Origin: Rhynchopus euleeides
Taxonomy: Eukaryota > Euglenozoa > Diplonemea > Diplonemida > Diplonemidae
Direction of reading: 5' to 3'
Length of the DNA stretch: 64,000 bases
Assembly: GCA_963210315.1 (NCBI GenBank)
Contig: OY723267.1
Span: 992,001 to 1,056,000, forward strand
Shown here: positions 55,854-64,000 of the stretch, one piece after another
Position numbering within the stretch: the stretch's first letter is position 1
How the letters are laid out: every line of letters starts with the position of its first letter
The notes under the pieces: generated by a model
Database searches by the model: none
What the model was told of the DNA's origin: nothing
What the model saw: the letters and a program-made list of their open reading frames with translations, nothing else
Made by a program: the position numbers and the translations under genes

Positions 55854-58800
55854 TGTGGGGGCGGGGGGGGGGGGGGGGGGGGCAAATGAAGAAATGTATC
55901 CCCTGGTTATCAGAATGGGACTGGTTTGTGCAATCAGCCCACACTGCGGCTGTTGCGTTCCGCATTTCCCCATTTTGATATCCGCATTCTGGGCGTAATG
56001 GGGACTCACCATGAGGATGGAACACCTGTGGACACAGCACCGCACCAAGCTACGATTTTTGGGTCGGCAAATTTTCTGGGCTGCTGTTCCAAGTTTGCCT
56101 GCCCACACGGTGCCTTTTTTGTCACACACGTGTGTCTCTCAAGGATATTCTGATCACCTGCCTGGAGTGCGCGTGGCTCGTATATTACCCCAAACCAACC
56201 GGGCAGGGGGTTGGTCGGCAGTCATAAAAGGGGGCATGAAATCAGAGGTGATAATCAGGCATTGTCACCATGGCCAGACGAACAGGCCCCAGGCCGGATT
56301 TACCCCTCCCTTGGGACCACGCCCCTTCAGCGGGGGGTGGTCCTGCGGGACCACAAAACAATGGGGGGTGCAAACAACAACAGGGGGTGGTGGGAAGAAG
56401 AAGGGACACCACGAAATACGAATGCACGCATCAGCCCCACACACCCATGGAGGTACAAAACAAAAACGACGGCTTGTTTGTGCCTGTGATTTTATGGGAG
56501 AGGGGGGGGGGGGGGTACACACGCATGCAAACACGCATGCAGCGCCAACAACAAAGGGGGAATATATGTGAGAAGAGGCACATATATTCGTAATCACAAC
56601 ACGCAGCAGCTGAGAGAGAGAGAGATCTTCTATCCGAAATCCATGTGATGGTTGCTCTGGGAGCAACGCAGCAGAGAGCCTGGGATTACGGCAGCGGAAC
56701 ACTGTTTATAGCACAGAAAACTGGGGGTCTCGTTGTGGGCACGGCACTCAACAGCACACCATTCCGCGAGTGAGGGGGACATCAGCGAACTATGCCAACC
56801 GCGACAGACCTTCTTTTTCCGCGGGCCACTGCCTTTGAGAAAGGCAGTGTGCGTGACGAACCACAGGCGTCCGGCTGCGGATTGGGAGCAACTATCAGGG
56901 CAAGCCTGACGGAGCTCGTCTTATCACGAGCCGCGCGGTGGTCCGATAAGGTAAAGCCTGTCGCATTGCTGGAAAAGGTTTCCATCGGCAGTGGAGGGGG
57001 CCCGTTGGCCACATCCGGCCTGATTCGGTCGTATCCCCCTATGGGCGAACGTGCCTGCGGGTGCATGCATGCGTAGGGCGTCAACAGCGCGCTGACACGA
57101 TCAGTGTTCAGTGTGTCAAGGCTGGTGGTTCTGAAAAAGGGGTGGATTCGACTAAAAGGCCCCGCGTAACGCGGGCAGCCTCGCTTCGGTTTGATTCTTA
57201 AGTCGACCACGTGCACCTGCCTTTTGTCGGAACGGATAACACAGGATAGGGGGCTGATTTGTTGCAAACCGAGGGGGGTGGGAGGGAGGGAGGGGGTAAC
57301 GAAATGAGCTCTTCGCAATGAGGAAAATAGATGGGCGCCAATAATTTCCCACATGATTGCTCACTGAGCTGGGAAGGCTGGTGGCCGTTCCCCAACAGCC
57401 ATCGAGACAACGTCCACGTTTTGGCGTTGGACCAATACTGGTTCCGGCGAAACAAGCGCCCAGACGGCCGTACTCTTGAACCCACCACACCACCAACCCG
57501 GCTGCACAACCCTTTATTGATTTGAAGTTGGATGAAACTGGTTGAGCCTCCTGTTGCTGGCCATCCCGACACCGCAGACACGCGGGACAACACTCTTGAA
57601 TACACAAGCCTGCCCCCCTTCCAGGCGATAAACTTGGCGGCAGTGCCCACTGCCCTGACCGAAGGGCCTACTGTAAACGGAACACTACATCAAGTCCCAG
57701 GGGTGGGACACACCCTGTTTCCGGTGCCGGTGATGGTGTAAGAAGTGAAAAGCTCCTTTTTACAGTCAAATAAACCGATCAGCACAGCCCCAGTTAAAGG
57801 GCTGGAAACTGTTGAGCCTCAAACAAGCCCGATAATCCTTCGGGGAGGGGCCATGCTGTCGGGACATGGAGAAGCAGCAAGGTGTCAGCATTTGCACTAC
57901 TCAACATACAGGCATTGTCTGATGCTTGTGAAAGACTGAAGGCGAGAAGGCCTCTTGTGCTGTGACAGTATGATGCTACATGCTGCCTATGATGTGGCGG
58001 AACAGGAATCTCTCGGGGCGTGGCACGCGCCAACTGTTGTTGTGTGGTTCTGGGTAGAGAAGGCCAATCGTGTAGCGCACAAATATATCAGCTCTGTGGG
58101 ATGGAATGTCTAAACACACGCTGTTGACGCGGTATCTGCTACACATGCAACACTCGCATTGGAGGCCTGTGGCGTAGAGCACTCATCAGTACAGACAAGC
58201 ATGTGAAACGTTCCCAACTCGATATTACAAACATATTCGACCACAGGCAGTTCCTTGGGCGAATCTAACTCCCCCTCCACCCTATCCTTGGGGGGGTATT
58301 GAAATGAAGTAGAAGGAATCACAAGGATGATCTCCCGGGGTGGCATTCCAGTTGCACGGCAGCTTGCTCGTTGAAAGAATCAAGGGGGCGTGAAGGTGCG
58401 GGGTACAAAGTTTTTATGGTATCAGTTTCGGCTGCCAACCCACGACCGTACCATAAAGACGCGTAACATATGTCGGGGCAGCCCGGTACACGCTGTACTT
58501 TTCATGTGGGTAGCGCCCAAGCAATCCCCTTCCCGCCACCCCTCGGCCTGGCCGGAGACACAACAGAACATAAGGAAGCAAAAAGGCAGGAATAGTCAGG
58601 GGGGGGGGGAGGGGGAGGTGTGAGGAAAAGGGAAAACCGATACATCCTGCACAGCACCACCTCAGATGTGCATGGGGCGCAGTGCGGCTCCTTCGGCTGT
58701 CTGTGGCAAATGTGGTGGGGTGCGGTGTGTGCGCACAACCCATGACATGATGTTCATCACAGATGTATTTTTTTCGGCGCGGGCTTCGGCTCGGCACCCG

Positions 58801-59515
58801 TGCACCGTCTCTCGAGAGATCGATTGTGGTGTGCTTCTGCGATGCCTTCCATCCCTTTCGCCCACACCCTTCTTGGGGCTGAGTTCTTGCTTCTTTTGGC
58901 CTCGGTGCAGATCTGACAACTGAACAAACATGACAAATCGTCGGGGAAAAAAATGAAGGGGGTGAAGTATTTTTTGTTCAGTTCTTGACAACATGTTGCA
59001 GCATGACCAGCAGATAAACACCACGTGGACCACTCCCTTGTTCGATCTGAATAAGAAAGAGAAGAAGAAAATGTGCACGGAAAGATCTCGCGAAGAACAC
59101 CACACATCACACTGCAGCCTCCACCCACCCCCCCCCCAAGCGTTGTGATGACGGGCAAGAAGGGCTTACAAACCCCACAGCACCCCCCCCCCCCACACCT
59201 CCAATACATCTGCCGCGAAGCGAGAGCTTCTGGCACGCCTACCACATCGAACCCACCCCTCCCCATCCCCCATCCTGCGCGCCTCTCGGGCGGAGGGGAT
59301 GGCGGAGGGCGGAAAGCCGGGGTGAGTCTATGCCCCACTCGGAGGCAGGAGCTACAGGGGAAACCACAGCGCGGCAATGGTGTTCGGTGTGTGGTCTGCA
59401 CTAAATGTACACAAGCTTCGCGCGTGTTGAAGGGTGGGGTGGGGTGTGCCGAACTTCACGGCGTGGCATGCGTGTCTCTCGGTGTGCCACACAATCGAGG
59501 ATAGAGGGAGGGGTG
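55854..59515. other. Intergenic, no gene recognised
   Basis: Poly-G near 55861-55882 and 56500-56513, then from about 56780 to 57200 a stretch with balanced composition and no homopolymers, in which both strands stay open (56782-57354 minus, 56792-57076 plus) but neither product resembles a family. 57200-59500 is plain sequence. No tRNA, rRNA or other RNA gene could be identified by eye. Confidence 0.55.
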
Positions 59516-61212
59516 TCAATACAGCGAACAGGGCGCCGCAGTGTTTGATCGCGTTTGAATGCCGCTCTTCTTCCTCCAGAAGAGTGTGAGCTGGCGGGCG
59601 ATGCGGCTGCGCATCCCTTGCTGCTCTGGAGAAGCGTCTTTGCTTGGAGATGCTGGCTGAGCTGTCGGGGAGCTGGGAGTGGTGGGGGTTGTGGGCGCAG
59701 GGATCTTGTCGGCTGTCTCGTGAGAGGGTGTTGCGACCGCCTCCATCTCCGGGTCGGACTCCGGCGCCTGCATCGATGAAGGACCCACAGGGGTCAGCGG
59801 CTGGGACTTTGCCCCGTCGGCGACGGGCGAGCTTGGGACCAAGTCGTCGGATGGGTCGTAGCCTACAGCGAACCACTCGTCCTCTGCAACATTGCGGCTC
59901 TCAGGGCGGTCATCCGGATCCTTCGTCAGCAGCCACCATATGCACTTGCGTGCACCGCTGCTCATCGGGGCCTCCTCTGGAGGGGATGTCTTCACCTTGC
60001 GGACCACGATGCTGGGTTGTGTGCCGCGGAACGGCAGATCGCCCACAATCATGTGGTACAGCACAACCCCGCAGGACCATACATCCGCTTTGAACCCGTT
60101 GTACCCCATCCGTGTGTCACTGATGACCTCCGGTGCAATGTAGTGCAGCGTCCCGCAGATGGTCTGCGTGGGGTGTGGTGTGGTGTGGTGGGTCGGTATC
60201 CGTTAGGAAGAGAGAGAGAGAGAGTCATATCAACGCGGGTCATTTTCGAGACACAGTTGGAATAACAGAAATGCATACCTTCAGCTTCAACGAGGAAGAC
60301 ACCTCGCCCGACTCGTTTATTTTCTGGAGGTTGCTGATCCCGAAGTCTGCGACCTTCAGGACCCCGTCGTGCGTCAGGATGATGTTCTCCGGCTTGATGT
60401 CGCGGTGCGCCACGAGGTTGCCGTGGCAGTAGATCACAGCCTTCATCAGCTGCTGGAAGTACCCCCGCGCCTCGTCCTCCTCCAGCCTGCCCTTCTCCTT
60501 AATCTTGTAAAACAGCTCGCCGCCCTGAGGCACAGTGAGTTGGCAGTGGGGCAACAAAGGGGACAATAACGGCAATCCTGTCTGCGATTCGCATGCATGA
60601 ATCAGCTAACAACACACAGAATCGGCAAGAGGATGCATCACGATGCCATACCTTGACAATCTCCATGACGAGGTACACATTGCGGGGTGTCTGGAAGATC
60701 TCCTTCAGCTCCACAATGTTAGGGTGCCCTCGGAGGCACTGCATCGCACGGATCTCACAAACCAGCAGGTTCTTCCCCTTCGCCTGCTTCAGCAGGTCTT
60801 GCTTCTGAATGCACTTCACGGCGTACTCCACTCCTGTCTTATCAGACACACCGCGATAGACCTCTGCAGCACAGGGGGGTGAGTTGCATTGAGGTCAATC
60901 TTTCACTTCCTCCGGGACACACAACCCAACCATTCTCAACAACACCCCACTCCCTCCTCCTCTGCACACAGCTCGATACCAAAACACAATATTTATCACT
61001 GCACCCGACCCCACCCAACACATCACACAATGCACCATACTTGCGTAAGTCCCTTCACCAAGCACCTCGACCAGCTTGTAGGGTCCCACATTCTTCCCCT
61101 TTGTCATGTGTGACGACGCTTCTGAGGAGCCCTTCACATCGGAGTGATCAGTGGCAGACGACTCTGCCGCTGACGCGGTTGTGGATGCCTTCTCATTGTT
61201 GCCGTCTGACAT
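59516..61212 (-). CDS. Ser/Thr protein kinase, CAMK/SnRK-like
   Basis: Four exons: 61212-61041, 60863-60652, 60524-60279 and 60163-59516, giving 425 aa. Donors are GTATGG, GTATGG and GTATGC; acceptors are GCTGCAG, CCTCAG and CACGCAG; phases 1, 0, 0. The kinase domain spans residues about 45-300: glycine loop GEGTYA with K completed across the first intron, [10 protein letters not shown] near 75, HRDIKPEN near 168, DFG near 189, and GTLHYIAPE near 215, then [16 protein letters not shown]. All catalytic residues are present, so it should be active. The order and motifs resemble SNF1/CIPK-type kinases. The 120-residue C-terminal tail is Pro/Ser-rich with no identifiable regulatory domain. Confidence 0.93.
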
Positions 61213-62066
61213 TTGGGGCGCAGGCGCGGCCTACGGCCGCTGTTGTTGAGGCCCCCCTCTCGACTCTAGTGAGTGTCGGGGGCGCCGGGGGCGCACTCCT
61301 ATACAACCACCGCCTGACACGCCACCCGGCACAACGTCAAGGATTGGGCAGCAAGGCAGACACCAAGAGACACGCACTCTGTGTGCGGTTGCCAATAAAC
61401 CCGTTCTTCAAGGCTTTCCGCAAAGGAAGAAAAGCCTCGGCGCCGCGAAACTATAGTAGGTTGTGTATGGAATTGTGTGGGGGTTCTGTGTTGCGTGGGG
61501 CTGTTGCAGAGGGTGCGAGTGGGCAGCGGGTTGATGGCGGCAGCCACAGCGGGGGGGTGAGAGTGTGCGATCTACAAAGCGCGAGCTGACATCCTCGCCA
61601 AAAGAGGCGGGGCGTCGGGGGGGAGGTGTGGGGAGGTGTGGGCCAACCGAATCGCTCGACCCCCCGCTCATCCCAGCCATCAGGTGTCCGTTCTTTCGGA
61701 GCGCGATCAACGCGGCAAACACAACTCTGGGGGAAGAAGAAGAGCCGAAAGGTTGCGCATCGATCGTGAGAAACACCCCGCCCCCCCCCCATCCCCCCCC
61801 TCCTCCCCACGCGCCTTGCTGCGCGGTGATAAAGATCTGCAAGGATTTTCTACTGGGCACAGCTTTCCTGTGTTGCGAACACAGCATGACGCCACACACC
61901 CAAAAGAAATAATGTAAGATGCGCAAACCCCCCAAGCCAACCCAACCCAACCCCCACGGATCTACGGCAAGAAAGCGATACCCGATTGTTCACCCCCCCC
62001 CCCCACTGCCACACAGCGCAACGGTGGAAACCGGAGAAGCTCACACCCACACAACCCCCAACTTCC
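61213..62066. other. Intergenic spacer, no gene recognised
   Basis: Between the kinase start and the methyltransferase stop; contains poly-C near 61780-61805 and 61995-62005. Nothing else seen. Confidence 0.6.
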
Positions 62067-63401
62067 CTACCGATTGTGCATCGCATGTGCGAGGCCCTCC
62101 CACACGTCGGGGCTTGACTCCAGCACCGAACCCTCCCCGCAGAGGGCTGCAACCGCCGTCGCTATCGCTGCGTCCCCCTCGCTCAGCACGCTGGCATCTG
62201 TGGCTGCTGCGTGGCGCTGTGTGCGCACCAGCTTGTGCGCATGCCGCAGGTGCTCCTTCCACAGCCACATGTCATGCGTCGCGTCGCCTGCCCCCGGCAG
62301 CGGGGCACAGGGGGGGCCATGCTGTGCGAAGAACTCTGAGCAGGACAGGGCACACGGAGCCTCATAGTCATACAAGGCGCAGAGCTTCGGCTTCTTCTTC
62401 TCCTTCTCCTCCCCCGATATCGCAGCACCCCCGTGGGGCCGCCGCGCAATGAAGAACCACCGCTTTGCGTTTGTGCGGTGGGGCTGGTCGAGGAAGGCGG
62501 AGGCGAGAAGCCCCACCTCGGCAGCTGCGTCCTGCAGAAGCGCGACCTGCTGTGCCTCGGGGGGGAAGAACTGCGCGACAAACACTCCGTCGGGCTGCAG
62601 CACGCGGGACACGTGTTGCATGAAGGTGGTGCAGGCGGCGGCATCGACCCCCAGGTAGTGCAGCGCGCCGACGGACACAACGGCGGCGGCGCAGCCGCTT
62701 CGCAGAGGTATCCCCTGGCGGAGGTCGCTGCGCGCCTTCACCTGCAGGGCTGTGCAGGCACCCTGCAGCATGGCGGGTGCCAGGTCAAGCCCTGCCACGG
62801 TGTAGCCCAGCTGCAGCGCGCCTTCCGAGGAGAGGCCTGTGCCGCACCCCACGTCCACCACGAGGGGTTTCGAGTCTGCGGCGTCGGGAGCGGCCTGCGG
62901 TGCGGTGGGGGCTGTTGCTGCAGGGGGGTCGCCGGGTGCCTTGCGTTTCGCCTCTTTGTTTTCGCGGATGCGCTGCCGCCCGCTCTTCAGGCTGAATGAG
63001 CTGTCGCAGCCGCTGTTTGGTGCGAGGGAGGCAAGCTCCAGGCACCTGCGGGACAGCATCTGCTGGGACCCGGCGTTCCACGCCGTGTAGGCTGCGGCGC
63101 GGCGTTCGTCGTAGTGATTCGCTGCGTCGAAGCGTGCGCGGTATTCCTCCTTCCACTGACGCATTGTGGCACCCAGCCCCTCCACACCCTCATGCGGTGA
63201 CTGCGCCCGCAGCTCTGCGTCAACAGCAGCGACTCTCTCAGGTCCCAGCCTGTGCCGCCCACCGGCCTTCTTGAAGGCAGTGATAATCGAGAGCAGGTCA
63301 GTGATAACGCGTGTGTCGATGCTCCCCATCGCGCGCGTCTCCCCAAATAGATCGACGCTGACGGGCTTGCGCCGCACGACGGCAGCCGCGTCGCCGCCCA
63401 T
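62067..63401 (-). CDS. Bud23-like SAM-dependent methyltransferase
   Basis: A single exon of 444 codons from ATG at 63401 to the stop at 62067. After an N-terminal region of about 95 residues comes the segment FDAANHYDERRAAAYTAWNA, in the position where Bud23 has its tyrosine-containing entry motif. The SAM-binding core includes DVGCGTGLS near residue 183, GLDLAPAML, QGIPLRSG, VGALHYLGVD, and FVAQFFPPEA. These match Bud23/WBSCR22, the 18S rRNA guanine-N7 methyltransferase of small-subunit biogenesis. Unlike Bud23, this protein has a basic, Ala-rich insertion before the core (about 140-175) and a C-terminal tail of over 100 residues lacking the usual basic motif. A different methyltransferase of this class remains possible. 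Confidence 0.68.
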   Translation of the reverse strand: MGGDAAAVVRRKPVSVDLFGETRAMGSIDTRVITDLLSIITAFKKAGGRHRLGPERVAAVDAELRAQSPHEGVEGLGATMRQWKEEYRARFDAANHYDERRAAAYTAWNAGSQQMLSRRCLELASLAPNSGCDSSFSLKSGRQRIRENKEAKRKAPGDPPAATAPTAPQAAPDAADSKPLVVDVGCGTGLSSEGALQLGYTVAGLDLAPAMLQGACTALQVKARSDLRQGIPLRSGCAAAVVSVGALHYLGVDAAACTTFMQHVSRVLQPDGVFVAQFFPPEAQQVALLQDAAAEVGLLASAFLDQPHRTNAKRWFFIARRPHGGAAISGEEKEKKKPKLCALYDYEAPCALSCSEFFAQHGPPCAPLPGAGDATHDMWLWKEHLRHAHKLVRTQRHAAATDASVLSEGDAAIATAVAALCGEGSVLESSPDVWEGLAHAMHNR

Positions 63402-64000
63402 CCCCGCAGCCTCTATGGATGTGGTGTCAGGGTGGGTGGTGAAACGCGGAAGGCCAAATGGCTCGCATCGTGCAGCAGGGAAATGCAGGTGGGGTGGGGG
63501 GAGGGGGGGGGTGGGAGGAGGGGTGGCGGTCTCTGGCGTGGTATGTTATCAAAGGGTTTCGAAGGCCCGCTTGGGTGTGGGGGGGTTGTTAGTGCTCTGG
63601 GAAATACAACTGAGCTGGGAGGGGGTGAGGGGGTTTTCGTGGAGGGTCGTTGAGGTCGGATTTCTATTTCACAGCGCGGCACAACACGGCACCCCACTGG
63701 GCCTTCACCCCACCGCCTGCTGAGAGTGCAGGCAGGTCTTGGAATCTAAAATACGAAGCAGAAATAACGAAGAGGGGTTGACGCAAAAGGTACATGAATC
63801 CGGCAATGGCATCTAACAACACACGTCGGATAAAAGAAGAAACACGCTTGCTTGGTTGTTTTACGTTGTCCGTACAAACGGTACCTTGCTGGGCGAGTCT
63901 CCTTTTACTCCGTTCTTTCGGGAAAAACCTAGATGTTCTGGCCACGAGAAAATACGGGGCCGCTCGCGGCCAGGCTTGAAACTAATAATACACACGGGCA
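63402..64000. other. Window end, no gene recognised
   Basis: G-rich run near 63496-63530 and plain sequence. An acceptor-like CACATCCATAG lies 12 nt before the methyltransferase ATG. The next gene, if the array continues, would start beyond the window. Confidence 0.55.

Noticed and set aside
57140-57200. tRNA-like string (ggtttgattct) after a GC stem
   Set aside because: No full cloverleaf could be folded; the T arm does not pair.
56782-57354. Minus-strand 190-codon frame in balanced-composition sequence, with an overlapping plus-strand 94-codon frame
   Set aside because: Neither resembles a known family and both strands are open at once; noted only as a stretch unlike its neighbours.

Overview
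This is a GC-rich eukaryotic (protist-like) nuclear window. Genes carry short spliceosomal introns (50-476 nt) and use the standard code, with TAA, TAG and TGA all seen as stops. Intergenic DNA is long and full of G/C homopolymers, hairpins and small DNA transposons. The taxon cannot be fixed from sequence alone. Three traits stand out. All 14 recognised genes lie on the minus strand across 63 kb. Introns begin almost invariantly with GTATG and end in a C/A-rich tract plus CAG. A similar acceptor-like AG lies within about 50 nt upstream of every start codon. Together these fit lineages with one-directional gene arrays, such as euglenozoans or dinoflagellates, possibly with spliced-leader trans-splicing. 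That is inference.

Layout, low to high coordinate. Because the genes are on the minus strand, the first one listed is cut at its 3' end by the window edge. (1) 1-4772: a Lys2-like condensation/adenylation/carrier/thioester-reductase protein. (2) 4773-13021: a nested transposon zone. It holds a Mutator-like non-autonomous element with a 9-bp target duplication, two nested elements sharing CACGGTGG ends, two inverted copies of a TA-flanked MITE, and two unrecognised ORFs. (3) 13022-15494: a Q-rich coiled-coil membrane protein. (4) 19749-28576: a three-exon Piezo mechanosensitive channel of about 2857 aa, with a perfect EF-hand loop in the cap region. (5) 30406-32750: an AAAP/SLC38-type amino-acid transporter. 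(6) 33003-33290: a small Gemin7-like protein. (7) 34052-40834: two tandem paralogues fusing a J domain to a TMEM185-like membrane region, separated by a foldback element; one paralogue carries a MITE in its first intron. (8) 41188-44268: an SGNH/GDSL hydrolase and a membrane-anchored PDZ-like protein. (9) 45615-53004: a WD40-like protein, a Pro/Ser/Tyr-rich repeat protein, and an eEF1B-gamma-type GST. (10) 54981-55844: a second copy of the Mutator-like element. (11) 59516-63401: a CAMK/SnRK-like kinase and a Bud23-like methyltransferase.

The genes look like unrelated housekeeping and membrane functions, not one pathway. The linking features are shared orientation, shared splice signals and shared repeat families.
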